Shown here piece after piece: positions 1-7,539 of a stretch of 17,903 nt of DNA (positions are counted from its first letter, which is position 1; every line of letters begins with the position of its first letter). Both the position numbers and the translations under genes were made by a program. The DNA is from Synergistaceae bacterium (GTDB taxonomy: Bacteria; Synergistota; Synergistia; Synergistales; Aminobacteriaceae), in assembly GCA_031270755.1 (NCBI GenBank), contig JAISWV010000076.1, positions 1 to 17,903 of the forward strand. Reading direction: 5' to 3'. The notes under the pieces are model-generated. The model was not told the DNA's origin. It saw nothing but the letters and a program-made list of their open reading frames with translations, and searched no databases.

Positions 1-182
1 TGAAAGAGCGGCCACACGAACGCGGCGCCTCCGTGAATGCACCGCGCCGTCCCTTCGCCGGTCTTCCCGAAGATAACGAGAATTTTGTCCGACGGACAGC
101 GCTTATACCGCTTTATCAGTGATATAAACGAAAGGAAGATGAAAACTATAAGCAGCGCCATAAACACTATGAACACATACAT
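1..182 (-). CDS. flotillin-family membrane protein, N-terminal part (truncated by window edge)
   Basis: Sixty codons are visible before the window ends. The product starts with a hydrophobic segment (about residues 2-23) followed by the basic stretch KRYKRCPSDK and then ILVIFGKTGEGTARCIHGGAAF at about 34-55, where the conserved CPSDKILVI and CIHGGAAFVWP signatures are typical of flotillin/YuaG proteins at the start of the SPFH domain. Flotillins are membrane scaffold proteins of ordered lipid domains. The ATG start at 180-182 is supported by a GGAG eight bases upstream. It lies 34 bp downstream of the SurA-like gene on the same strand, so it is probably co-transcribed with it. The C-terminal coiled-coil region is outside the window and unchecked. 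Family assignment rests on the N-terminal motif only. Confidence 0.8.
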   Translation of the reverse strand, partial: MYVFIVFMALLIVFIFLSFISLIKRYKRCPSDKILVIFGKTGEGTARCIHGGAAFVWPLF

Positions 183-216
183 AAAATCATCTCCAGTCTT
201 TATTTTTTACGCCCCG

Positions 217-1320
217 TCAATCCCCGCTGACCACGTCCGCGCTCGTTTCGCTTGTTTCATTCGCTGCGCCCGCTTCGCTCGGGGCTTCCGTCACGGGGAG
301 GACCTCTTCTTCAGGCGGAAAGAGGGAGGGGTCGCGGATCACGATTCGGGCTCTGCTGAGCAGGCCTTGGCCGAAGTTGGTCAGAGCCGTGCGCTCTTTT
401 TGCTGCTGCAAAAGCATACGAATATCCGCGCTGACCTCATCGTAAGGGGAAAATTTTTCATTCACGGCCTCGTTCTTGACGCCCACGGCGAAGTCGTCGC
501 TGGAGATCTGGAAAACGGGGCTGACGGCGCCCAAGTCCAGGGACTTCATCGGCGCCAAATAACCGTCGAAGGCGGATTCGGGAACGAACACCGGGGCCGC
601 CGTGACGTCGATCACCTTTGCGGCATCGACCACGTCTCCCGACGTCGCCGACTCCCAAGACCGGCCCTCCAGGAGCAGCTCTCTCACCTTCCCGGCCTCG
701 TCCTCGGAGGCGAAGTGCGCCAAATTGACGTTGAACCCCGCGGGCTGCCTGAAGAAGAGGCTCTTCGTGCTGTCGTAGAACTCCGCCGCCTCGTCTTCGC
801 TGACCGTGACGGTGCCGATGGATTCCTGAATCAACTGCTGGTTCGCCATCTGCTGGGCTATGTTTCGTTTATAATCCTCGACCGTGCGGCCGGACCGCTG
901 GAGGGATTGATAAAAGGCCTCTCTTGTCGGAAAAAATTGGTCGGCGTAGTCTTTCATTGCCTGTTCGGCGTCCGCGTCGGAAATGACGATGCCGCTGTCC
1001 TGGACCTCCTGGGCCATTTGCTGTTCCATGGCGTATTGATTGAGCGCGGATAGATAAATGAGCGGCAGGTCCGTGGACGCGAGCTCCCGGGTGCCCTGCT
1101 CCTCGATATACTGCCGCACCCTCTGGTCCAGAGCGGAGCGCATCAATCGTTTCCCGTTGATATCGGCCACCGCGTAGTCTTCCAGTTGACCGGAAGAAGT
1201 CCCCCCCCCGCGGCTCGACCCGGACTCGTACATCAAAAAAGTGGACACGAGGAACGTCACGACGATGACGATCATGATCCAACGCATCTGCGTTCTCAGC
1301 TTATTCATCAAGGAAACCAT
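217..1320 (-). CDS. membrane-anchored SurA-N-domain / PpiD-like chaperone
   Basis: 367 residues. A basic N-terminus is followed by one membrane segment (about residues 13-31), giving an inner-membrane protein with the bulk outside the cytoplasm. Residues 45-175 are helical and resemble the SurA N-terminal chaperone domain: VADINGKRL, then SDADAEQAMKDYADQFF, then YKRNIAQQMANQQLIQE. From about 195 the strand-helix pattern (FNVNLAHF, EAGKVRELLLEG, then AVSPVFQ and FAVGVKN) looks like a parvulin-type PPIase fold, but I do not see a clean catalytic His set, so it may be chaperone-only. The last 40 residues are Glu/Ala/Ser-rich and probably disordered. Such proteins help fold secreted or outer-membrane proteins, which suggests a diderm cell. 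The start could instead be Met5 (MNKLRTQ), since no Shine-Dalgarno clearly decides. Confidence 0.72.
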   Translation of the reverse strand: MVSLMNKLRTQMRWIMIVIVVTFLVSTFLMYESGSSRGGGTSSGQLEDYAVADINGKRLMRSALDQRVRQYIEEQGTRELASTDLPLIYLSALNQYAMEQQMAQEVQDSGIVISDADAEQAMKDYADQFFPTREAFYQSLQRSGRTVEDYKRNIAQQMANQQLIQESIGTVTVSEDEAAEFYDSTKSLFFRQPAGFNVNLAHFASEDEAGKVRELLLEGRSWESATSGDVVDAAKVIDVTAAPVFVPESAFDGYLAPMKSLDLGAVSPVFQISSDDFAVGVKNEAVNEKFSPYDEVSADIRMLLQQQKERTALTNFGQGLLSRARIVIRDPSLFPPEEEVLPVTEAPSEAGAANETSETSADVVSGD

Positions 1321-1371
1321 CTTCTTTCAATTTGAGTTTTTGTGTGTATGATCTTCGCTTTGCGGAGTAAA

Positions 1372-1400
1372 ATTTTAACACACCCTCGGCCAAATGCCAT
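1372..1400 (-). promoter_or_regulatory. possible promoter for the SurA-like gene
   Basis: On the minus strand ATGGCA (1395-1400, 4/6 match to the -35 consensus) is followed by a 17-bp spacer and TAAAAT (1372-1377, 5/6 match to -10). It sits in the 87-bp, AT-richer gap between the DedA stop and the SurA-like start and would give a leader of about 45 bases. No terminator hairpin is visible in the gap, so readthrough from dedA is equally likely. Found by eye only. Confidence 0.27.
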
Positions 1401-1407
1401 ATCTTCG

Positions 1408-2124
1408 CTATCTTTCGCGGAAAGAACGCCGGCGCCAAAGCAGGTAACCCACGACCAGGGCAACCGCGAAGACGATGCAGGAAAACGTCAGCAAGTGCAG
1501 GTAACGCTCCAACAGCTCCTGGTGCTCTCCCAGCAAATAACCGACGGCCGTCAGGACCACGACCCAGAGCCCCGCTCCGACGGAGGTGTAGAACACGAAG
1601 GTTCCCACCTTCATCCGGGCGACGCCTGCGGGAAGCGAGATATACTGCCGAATGACGGGCAGCAGCCGCCCTACCAAAGTGCTGATGTGCCCGTGACGCT
1701 CGAAGAAAGAGTCCGCTTTCTCGATGGATTCTTTCGAGACGAAAAAATACCTGCCGTATTCGATCAAAAACGGCCGCCCCAGCTTGAGCGCGAACCAGTA
1801 GTTGAAAAGCGCCCCCAGAATGCTTCCGGCGAGCCCGGCGGCTATCACGGCCATGAAAGACATCTCTCCCTTCCAGGCAAGGTATCCCGCCGGCGGCAGC
1901 ACCACTTCGCTGGGAAACGGAAAAAACGAGGACTCCAAAAACATGAGGGCGACGATCCCCGCGTAACCCAGTTTCCCGATGGTCGCCACCAACCAGTTCG
2001 TGAGTTCTTTCATGAGCGCGATCAAGGTCTCGATGTTGTAAAAAAAGAACCCCCCGAGGCCCAAGAGCGCCAACACGCCGACGAAGGCCGCCCCGGCAAA
2101 GACACGTTTACGCTCCGCCTTCAT
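1408..2124 (-). CDS. DedA/VTT-family integral membrane protein
   Basis: 238 residues with several hydrophobic segments (about 8-28, 40-63, 88-112, 172-198, 208-230). The family hallmarks are present: FLESSFFPFPSEVVLPPAG at 62-80 (acidic residue and the double-Pro/Ser motif) and GRLLPVIRQYISLPAG at 152-167, whose Arg and Pro residues are essential in DedA proteins. DedA/VTT proteins are proposed to flip or transport lipids, including undecaprenyl phosphate, and support envelope integrity; the substrate of this one cannot be told from sequence. The ATG (2122-2124) overlaps the dapF TGA by four bases (ATGA), and an AGGAGG lies just upstream within dapF, so translation is coupled. Association with dapF suggests a shared cell-wall theme, but that is inference. 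Confidence 0.9.
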   Translation of the reverse strand: MKAERKRVFAGAAFVGVLALLGLGGFFFYNIETLIALMKELTNWLVATIGKLGYAGIVALMFLESSFFPFPSEVVLPPAGYLAWKGEMSFMAVIAAGLAGSILGALFNYWFALKLGRPFLIEYGRYFFVSKESIEKADSFFERHGHISTLVGRLLPVIRQYISLPAGVARMKVGTFVFYTSVGAGLWVVVLTAVGYLLGEHQELLERYLHLLTFSCIVFAVALVVGYLLWRRRSFRER

Positions 2125-3050
2125 GACGGATCCTCCTGATCTTCAACCAACGCGCCTTCGGCCAAAGCGTCCTCGACCAACGCATCCTCACAAATCTGCC
2201 CCTCCGCCACCAGCGCGGTTCTTCCTTTGAGCCACGCGTGACACGATCCCTTGCCGGGGGCGAAGTCCAGCCGAACCTCGTTGACGCCTCCCGGGTTGCG
2301 GACGCGGAGCGTGTGAGCGGCGTTCCCCGTCATCGCGAACGCGACAGCCGCGGCGACGCTTCCCGTGCCACAGGACTCGGTCAAATTCTCGACTCCCCTT
2401 TCGTAGGTGACGGCTTTCGCCTCGGTCTTCGAAAGCAACTGGGCGAAGGACACGTTGCTGCCCTTTGGGAAACGGTTAAAATCCCGGGAGAGCTCCCGTC
2501 CGATTTCGACTTTCGAAGACATGCCGATGGCGTCGTAATCCTCTACGAGAAGCACGCAATGGGGAACGCCCGCCGTCAGGAAGACATAGGGGAACTCCAG
2601 GCCGCGAATTTTCAGGCTCTGGCCGAAAACGCTCCCTTCCAAATCCAGCTCCCCCATGTCCAGTTCCACATAGGGGGGGGCGACGCGAGCCTGCACCGGC
2701 CCGGCGAGTGTCGTAAAACACATGGAAGCTCCCGCCAATTTTTTTTCGAAGGCGTAACGGGCGAGAGCGCGAGCTCCGTTTCCGCACATTTCGCCCTCGC
2801 TGCCGTCCGCGTTGAAGATACGCATGACGAAATCGGGCGCCTTTTCATCGGTCGCTTTCCGGCCGGCGCTCTCCGGCTTTTCCACGACCAATAGTCCATC
2901 CGCGCCAACCGAGAACTTCCTGCGGCACAAAAGCTTGGCAAAGCGCGCGAGATCCGGCGACGAACGGCGGCGGTCCAAGTTCTCCAACACAATGAAGTCG
3001 TTGCCGTTCCCATGGACTTTAGTGAAATGAATTTTAGTGAAATCGGCCAA
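2121..3050 (-). CDS. dapF: diaminopimelate epimerase
   Basis: 309 residues from the chosen TTG. Converts LL- to meso-diaminopimelate in the cytoplasm, for lysine and peptidoglycan. Both catalytic cysteines are visible: Cys89 in EMCGNGAR and Cys227 in TESCGTGS, with HGNGNDF near the N-terminus and FNADGSEG before the first Cys. An open frame extends 44 codons further upstream, but it runs through a repeat element and is not family-like; the TTG at 3048-3050 has GGAGAGG seven bases before it, so I start there. Two oddities: the N-terminal FTKxH motif is duplicated (FTKIHFTKVH) by a 15-bp tandem repeat, and the C-terminus carries about 22 extra acidic residues made of three E(D/G)AL(V/A) units. 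The downstream DedA gene overlaps by four bases. Upstream is nudC, 141 bp away. Confidence 0.93.
   Translation of the reverse strand: MADFTKIHFTKVHGNGNDFIVLENLDRRRSSPDLARFAKLLCRRKFSVGADGLLVVEKPESAGRKATDEKAPDFVMRIFNADGSEGEMCGNGARALARYAFEKKLAGASMCFTTLAGPVQARVAPPYVELDMGELDLEGSVFGQSLKIRGLEFPYVFLTAGVPHCVLLVEDYDAIGMSSKVEIGRELSRDFNRFPKGSNVSFAQLLSKTEAKAVTYERGVENLTESCGTGSVAAAVAFAMTGNAAHTLRVRNPGGVNEVRLDFAPGKGSCHAWLKGRTALVAEGQICEDALVEDALAEGALVEDQEDPS
2145..2189 (-). repeat. three imperfect 15-bp tandem repeats in the dapF 3' end
   Basis: Units at 2175-2189, 2160-2174 and 2145-2159 (reading along the gene) encode EDALV, EDALA and EGALV. The third is followed by another Glu-Asp. They lie beyond the conserved DapF fold and form a short acidic tail. 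Slipped-strand expansion is the simplest origin. No function is implied. Confidence 0.8.
3012..3041 (-). repeat. 15-bp tandem duplication in the dapF 5' end
   Basis: Positions 3027-3041 and 3012-3026 are adjacent 15-bp units identical at 13 of 15 bases. They encode FTKIH and FTKVH. Canonical DapF has a single F-T-K-x-H-G motif shortly after the start, so the first copy is an added five-residue unit. Confidence 0.8.
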
Positions 3051-3130
3051 AAAATGTCCTCTCCGTTCATTATTAAATTTAAAATTTTGCGCAAACAAGA
3101 GCCGCGGGCTTCGAGCAAAAACCATAGACG

Positions 3131-3194
3131 CCCCATGCCCCGCAGGGGCCTGGCCCACAGACGAATGCCCACGGACGCGCAATGCGCGCCCCTA
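3131..3194. repeat. REP/MITE-like double-palindrome intergenic repeat, nudC-dapF gap
   Basis: Two hairpins are adjacent. The first (3173-3191) has arms GGACGCGC and GCGCGCCC around AAT, with 7 of 8 pairing. The second (3133-3153) has GCCCC/GGGGC around GCA, extended by CCA/TGG across one mismatch. On the minus strand the block begins ACGTAGGGGCGCGCATTGCG, and the TAG there is the nudC stop codon. From memory, palindromic elements starting GTAGGGGC recur in many bacterial genomes; this cannot be confirmed from one copy. A short T-run (TTTTT, minus strand) follows the second hairpin by about ten bases, so it might also weaken transcription. The rest of the gap to the dapF Shine-Dalgarno is AT-rich and featureless. 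Confidence 0.55.
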
Positions 3195-3995
3195 CGTGCA
3201 CGCCCCCCCTCGTTTGCATCGCTTGGCGAAATCGTCGATGAGTTTTCGGGATATGCTGAGGCCGGGAGGAACATCGGGGAAGTCCTCGGGAAGAAACCAG
3301 CCGGCGTCGTCCAGCTCCGTTCCGTCGGGGCGGAGCTCGCCTTTTTTCCAGCGCGCGGTGAACCCCAGCATCAGCGAACAAGGGAAAGGCCACGACTGGC
3401 TTCCGAAGTAACGGACATCCTGGACCTCTATTCCCACTTCTTCCATGACCTCGCGGTCGATGGTCTGCTCCAGGGATTCCCCCGGCTCCACGAAACCCGC
3501 CAATACGCTGTAGCGTTTTATGGGCATGCGCGTGTTGTGGGCCAGCAAAAGCCTGCCCTCCCGCTCCACCGCGACGATAATCGCAGGATGCAGAGGAGCG
3601 TAGGTCACACGTTCGCAGGTCCGGCACAGGAGCCCCTTGTCCTCTTCATTCGGCGATAAAGGCCCGCCGCATCTGGAGCAGAACTTCGAGTGACGCAGCC
3701 AGTTCATGTACTGATAGGCCGTACCCGCCCGCGCGAACGTCTCGTCCCCCCACCTCTGCCAGACGTCGCGAAGGTCCAGCCATTCCGGCTCGTTCCGTTC
3801 CAGCCCGTCTTTCGTGCCGGCTTCCATTCCGGTTTCTATGGCGTCTCCGATATCGTCTTCCACCTCGCACCAGGGGTCCAGGTCCTGCCAGACGGCGGGC
3901 AAAGCGAGAGTGTGGCGCACGGCCCGGGGCGGCAATTCGCGGAACTCGCAGACTCCATTTTTCACGAGCAGTTTGTCGCCCTTGAATATCCACAT
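3192..3995 (-). CDS. nudC: NADH pyrophosphatase / NAD-cap hydrolase NudC
   Basis: 267 residues, normal for the family. Zinc ribbon cysteines are Cys106, Cys109, Cys124 and Cys127. The Nudix box runs from Gly167 (GFVEPGESLEQTID, then REVMEEVGI), with the catalytic Glu pair at 185-186. The NADH-specific signature SQPWPFP is present as SQSWPFP at 199-205. NudC hydrolyses NAD(H) to NMN(H) and AMP and removes NAD caps from RNA 5' ends, in the cytoplasm. Its ATG (3993-3995) directly follows the selB TAA, a stop-start junction that implies translational coupling with selenocysteine machinery. The tail (CKRGGACT) is not conserved family sequence, and its TAG lies in a palindromic repeat, which may have replaced the original terminus. 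Confidence 0.92.
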   Translation of the reverse strand: MWIFKGDKLLVKNGVCEFRELPPRAVRHTLALPAVWQDLDPWCEVEDDIGDAIETGMEAGTKDGLERNEPEWLDLRDVWQRWGDETFARAGTAYQYMNWLRHSKFCSRCGGPLSPNEEDKGLLCRTCERVTYAPLHPAIIVAVEREGRLLLAHNTRMPIKRYSVLAGFVEPGESLEQTIDREVMEEVGIEVQDVRYFGSQSWPFPCSLMLGFTARWKKGELRPDGTELDDAGWFLPEDFPDVPPGLSISRKLIDDFAKRCKRGGACT

Positions 3996-5993
3996 TTATT
4001 TGCCCGCCCTTCTCACGACGCGAACGTCGCCGACCCTGCGCGTGTGGCCCCGGGAGTCGAAGTACTCCAAAATAGGCAGAATGAACTTCCGGCTGCTGTT
4101 CGTAGCGTCCCGAACGGCGGCGAGAGTGACGTCGCCCTCTGTTTTCAGCAAAATCTCCATCATGTCGCTCTCCACCTCGTCCGTAAGCAAGTACTCTCCC
4201 GGCAGCAGAACAAGTCTGCGGGCGTTCTTCAGCCCTTGCACCAGGAGCGAAAAAGCGCGGGGGTCCATGTTCAAATCCACTCGAGCCTCGTCCAGCGTGG
4301 GCGGCTGAAAAGCCCTCTTTCGGCAGTAAGCGAAAAAGGCCTCTTTGTTTCTTTGGAAGGCCTCGTCGTTCTTGGGCACGAAATCAGGCATACGGACCTT
4401 GCTGCCTTCCAAAACGACGGTTCCATTTTCCGCCAAAAGGGAGAGCAGCGAACGCGCCGCTTTGGCGTTGGTCATGTTTTTGGCGTCGGCGCTGTCCGCC
4501 ATTTTGAGAAAGAATCCGGCGCGCGCCAGCTCGTCTGGCAACATGCCCTCTTCCGTTTCGTGGCTTTCGTGGTAGGCTTTCAGCAGCTCCGTCACGGCCG
4601 AGGCCAGTTCTTCGAAGCAGCCCCGGGACAGGTAAAAGGGTTTGTCACCTTTCAGCTCCAGCACGGAGCCGTTTTTCACGGCCCGCGCGGCGGCCGCGGT
4701 CAAACCGGACGGCGTCTCCTGGAGGGCAATCGACGCGCGGTCGAAGTCCATGATTCCCGCCTGTTCCACAAGAAGCGAAAATCGTTTTTCTGGAGACAGT
4801 GTGTCGCTCAGTGCGCGGATGCGCGCCGAGGAAAGTTTGCGCGCCGCGGCGCCTCTGGGCTTGCGTCCATAGGGAAAGACCACCCGGCCGCCCCCGATGG
4901 TCACCAAAGGGCTGTAGAACCGGATGATGAAGCGCTGCTCCGCGACGCAGACCACGTCCTCTTCGGTTACCAGTTGGGCCGGGGCCTCCCTGCCGGGCAA
5001 AATGGATTTGCCGTCCAGCAGGGACACCCGGGCCAAAACGTCCGACGTCCCGATGTAGACGCGAACGCGCTGCCAATGTTTTACGGGCTCCGCGGCGGAG
5101 GGCAGCACCTTCAGCGTCACATCGAAGCAGCGCGTGTTCGCGTAGATTCCCTTGCGGCAGATGACGTCGCCTCGGGAAAGCTCGTCCACCGCGATATTGG
5201 ACAAGTTCACCGCCACTCTTTGGCCGGCGTAGGCTTCCTCGACCCCGCGGCCGTGAACCTGCAGGCTTCGCACCTTTGCCTCCCGGTTTCTCCCGTCCCG
5301 AGCGGGAAAAATCTCCACCTCGTCCCCAGGGCGGACGGTTCCTCGATAGGCGGTCCCCGTCACCACCGTGCCGAAACCCGAGATGGGGAACGCCCGGTCA
5401 ATGGGCAAAAAAAGCGCCCCCTTGCGAGGGCGGAGCTGCACCCTGTCCACCAAATTCGTGAGCTCTTTCTCCAGGAGCTCCGTATTGTGACCCGTCACCG
5501 CCGAAAACGAAACGACCTTCTTCCCCTCGAGAAACGTTCCCTTGACGAACTCCTGTACGTCTTCCTCCACCAGCTCCAGCATCTCGGGCTCCACTTTGTC
5601 CGATTTGCTGACCACGACCAACCCCTCTCTGACGCCCAGAAGCTCCAGAATAGCCAAATGCTCCCGGGTCTGAGGCATGACGCTCTCGTCCGCCGCCACC
5701 ACGAGCATCACCGCGTCCACCCCCGACGCGCCCGCCACCATTTGGCGGATGAAACGCTCGTGTCCCGGAACGTCGATAATGCTCACCACACGTCCGTCCT
5801 CGAGGCGCAAAGGGGCGAAACCCAGTTCTATCGTGATGCCCCGTTTTTTTTCCTCCAAGAGCCGGTCGCAGTCGACGCCCGTCAAAGCGGCAACCAGCGC
5901 CGTCTTGCCGTGGTCGATATGTCCCGCCGTGCCGATGACCAGAGATATCTCGCGCTCTTCGCGAATTTTTTCTTTACTGTTTTCTTCAGCCAT
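3996..5993 (-). CDS. selB: selenocysteine-specific elongation factor SelB
   Basis: 665 residues. A specialised GTPase that binds Sec-tRNA(Sec) and the mRNA SECIS hairpin and delivers Sec at in-frame UGA codons. G-motifs: GHIDHGKT at 24-31 (P-loop), RGITI at 51-55, DVPGHERF at 74-81, SKSD at 129-132 and a SAVTG G5-like motif. Beta-barrel domains follow, including SGFGTVVTGT, and the C-terminal third has winged-helix repeats that would read SECIS. The frame is open further upstream to a GTG at 6008, but ATG at 5991-5993 has AGAGG six bases before it and overlaps the selA stop by eight bases, so I prefer it. selA lies immediately upstream and nudC immediately downstream. The full domain set argues for a functional protein. 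Confidence 0.96.
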   Translation of the reverse strand: MAEENSKEKIREEREISLVIGTAGHIDHGKTALVAALTGVDCDRLLEEKKRGITIELGFAPLRLEDGRVVSIIDVPGHERFIRQMVAGASGVDAVMLVVAADESVMPQTREHLAILELLGVREGLVVVSKSDKVEPEMLELVEEDVQEFVKGTFLEGKKVVSFSAVTGHNTELLEKELTNLVDRVQLRPRKGALFLPIDRAFPISGFGTVVTGTAYRGTVRPGDEVEIFPARDGRNREAKVRSLQVHGRGVEEAYAGQRVAVNLSNIAVDELSRGDVICRKGIYANTRCFDVTLKVLPSAAEPVKHWQRVRVYIGTSDVLARVSLLDGKSILPGREAPAQLVTEEDVVCVAEQRFIIRFYSPLVTIGGGRVVFPYGRKPRGAAARKLSSARIRALSDTLSPEKRFSLLVEQAGIMDFDRASIALQETPSGLTAAAARAVKNGSVLELKGDKPFYLSRGCFEELASAVTELLKAYHESHETEEGMLPDELARAGFFLKMADSADAKNMTNAKAARSLLSLLAENGTVVLEGSKVRMPDFVPKNDEAFQRNKEAFFAYCRKRAFQPPTLDEARVDLNMDPRAFSLLVQGLKNARRLVLLPGEYLLTDEVESDMMEILLKTEGDVTLAAVRDATNSSRKFILPILEYFDSRGHTRRVGDVRVVRRAGK

Positions 5994-7428
5994 TTCGAGC
6001 CTCTTCACTCAACTCGGCAAAAGCCCGCACAATTTCTTTTTCATCGCCGGGGCGAAGGGTGCGGACGTGAAGCACCAGCGCGTCCCCGCGCGCGCCGCAC
6101 AGTATGGGAAGCTCACGGGCGCGCAGGATTCCCTGCAGCCGCCCGGTTCCATATCGGGCAGATCCCTCTCGGGAGCGCGTCTCCACCGACACGCCCCAGC
6201 CGGACAGAGGCAGGGCCGGGCAAGAACCGCCGCCCACGGCGTCTTCCACAGTCACGACGGAGATTGTGACCTGTGTGTCCTCCGTGGAGGGGAAAACCTC
6301 GCGCAGCTCGCCGGCCAGACTCGTCGCCTGGGCTTCCATGGATTCTTGGGTTCGGCGCAGCATGGCCAGAGTGGGGATCGCGTCGTAGTCGCCTCTCATA
6401 TAGATGCGCATCGTGGTTTCGAAGGCCGCCAGCGTCATCTTGTCCACTCGAAGAGCCCGCAGCACGGGGTGGCCCCGCAGCCGGCTGATAACGGCTTTCT
6501 TTCCCGCGATGACGCCGATTTGCGGCCCGCCCAGCATCTTGTCGCCGGAAAAGGTCACCAGGTCGACGCCTTCGCTGAGGCAGGTTTTTATATCCGTTTC
6601 TTCGCTGAAGTCCGCCCCCAGCTCCCGCCCCCGGATCAGAAGGCCGCTGCCCGCGTCCTCCATGAAAATCAGCCCGCGCTGGCGGGCCAAGGCGGCCAGG
6701 TCGCTTCTCTCGGGCGACGCAATGAACCCCTCCATCCTGAAATTGGAGGGATGGACCTTCAGCAGCATGGACGTCCTTTCCGTAATGGCCCGCGCGTAGT
6801 CCTTCAAATGGGTTCGGTTGGTCGTCCCCGTTTCCACCAGCTCCGCGCCGGAGCACTCCATGATGTCGGGAATGCGGAACGACCCTCCGATCTCGACCAG
6901 CTCTCCTCTGGACACCACGACTTCCGTTCCCCGCGCCAGAGCGGAAAGACAGAGCAGGACGGCACCCGCGTTGTTGTTCACCACCAAAGCCGCCCCTGCC
7001 CCGGTGAGAGCGCAGAGAATTTCTTCTACATGCTCGTTGCGGTGTCCTCTGGTTCCCTCGTCCAGGTTGTACTCCAGATTGCTGTATCCGCCGGCGATGT
7101 CCCCCAGCTCGCGAAGCGCCTCGCCGGCCAGGCAGGAGCGCCCCAAATTCGTGTGAACCACCACTCCCGTGGCGTTGAGCACCGGACGCAAACGCCGGCG
7201 TCCGGCGGCCGCAAGCGAAGCCTCCAGGTTTTTTTCGAGGGTTTCCATCGAAACATCTATGTCCTCCCCTCGCAGCAGGGCCCGCCGGATACGTGACAGC
7301 TCCTCGTTGAACACCCGTTTGACCGTCTCCCTTCCCAGCCGCTGCCGCCAGGAGGCGGTCCACTCTTTTTCCAGGAGAACGTCCATTCCGGGAATCGCTC
7401 TCATCTTTTGCCCGATGTCGTCAGCCAT
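5986..7428 (-). CDS. selA: L-seryl-tRNA(Sec) selenium transferase SelA
   Basis: 480 residues, PLP-dependent. Converts Ser-tRNA(Sec) to Sec-tRNA(Sec) using selenophosphate. Visible motifs: NATGVVVHTNLGR at 85-97, GYSNLEYNLDEGTRGHR at 114-130, NNNAGAV at 151-157, ETGTTNRTHLKDY at 199-211, and FSGDKMLGGPQIG at 293-305, where Lys297 is the PLP Schiff-base lysine. The ATG at 7426-7428 has AAGGAG seven bases upstream. It is the first gene of a minus-strand operon running into selB and nudC and is divergent from yedF, another selenium gene, across 156 bp. selD and the tRNA gene selC are not in the window, so the organism must hold them elsewhere if the pathway works. Confidence 0.96.
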   Translation of the reverse strand: MADDIGQKMRAIPGMDVLLEKEWTASWRQRLGRETVKRVFNEELSRIRRALLRGEDIDVSMETLEKNLEASLAAAGRRRLRPVLNATGVVVHTNLGRSCLAGEALRELGDIAGGYSNLEYNLDEGTRGHRNEHVEEILCALTGAGAALVVNNNAGAVLLCLSALARGTEVVVSRGELVEIGGSFRIPDIMECSGAELVETGTTNRTHLKDYARAITERTSMLLKVHPSNFRMEGFIASPERSDLAALARQRGLIFMEDAGSGLLIRGRELGADFSEETDIKTCLSEGVDLVTFSGDKMLGGPQIGVIAGKKAVISRLRGHPVLRALRVDKMTLAAFETTMRIYMRGDYDAIPTLAMLRRTQESMEAQATSLAGELREVFPSTEDTQVTISVVTVEDAVGGGSCPALPLSGWGVSVETRSREGSARYGTGRLQGILRARELPILCGARGDALVLHVRTLRPGDEKEIVRAFAELSEEARNG

Positions 7429-7468
7429 AACGATGCTCCTTATTCATCTATATTTCTATACTCATCTG

Positions 7469-7486
7469 TGTCCCATTCTATGGACA
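7469..7486. promoter_or_regulatory. imperfect palindrome between divergent selA and yedF; possible operator
   Basis: Arms TGTCCCAT (7469-7476) and ATGGACA (7480-7486) flank TCT, pairing fully except for one extra C. It covers the proposed selA -10 box and ends two bases before the yedF -35 box, so a bound protein could affect both genes. The regulator is unknown. Confidence 0.35.
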
Positions 7487-7504
7487 GTTACCATTTTTCC
7501 TCAA
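7475..7504 (-). promoter_or_regulatory. probable selA operon promoter
   Basis: Minus strand TTGAGG (7499-7504, 4/6 to consensus), an 18-bp spacer, then TAGAAT (7475-7480, 5/6). This gives a leader of about 40 bases before selA. A second AT-rich hexamer, TATAGA, lies nearer the gene (7455-7460) and could be an alternative. It overlaps the yedF promoter on the other strand. Confidence 0.4.
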
Positions 7505-7516
7505 TCATTCTATAAT
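7488..7516 (+). promoter_or_regulatory. probable yedF promoter
   Basis: TTACCA (7488-7493, 4/6 match to -35), exactly 17 bases, then a perfect TATAAT (7511-7516). The start of transcription would fall near 7523, leaving a leader of about 60 bases that contains the hairpin at 7540-7553. Confidence 0.5.
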
Positions 7517-7539
7517 AAACCCAAATCATAAAATCACCC

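Noticed and set aside
3051..3182. Upstream 44-codon extension of the dapF frame
   Set aside because: It reads through the palindromic repeat, has no DapF-like residues, and the TTG at 3050 has a well-spaced ribosome site directly before the family N-terminus.
3690..6269. Very long open frame (859 codons) on the plus strand opposite nudC, selB and selA
   Set aside because: It is antisense to three clear genes, with His/Arg/Gln-rich composition typical of a GC-rich shadow frame and no recognisable domain.
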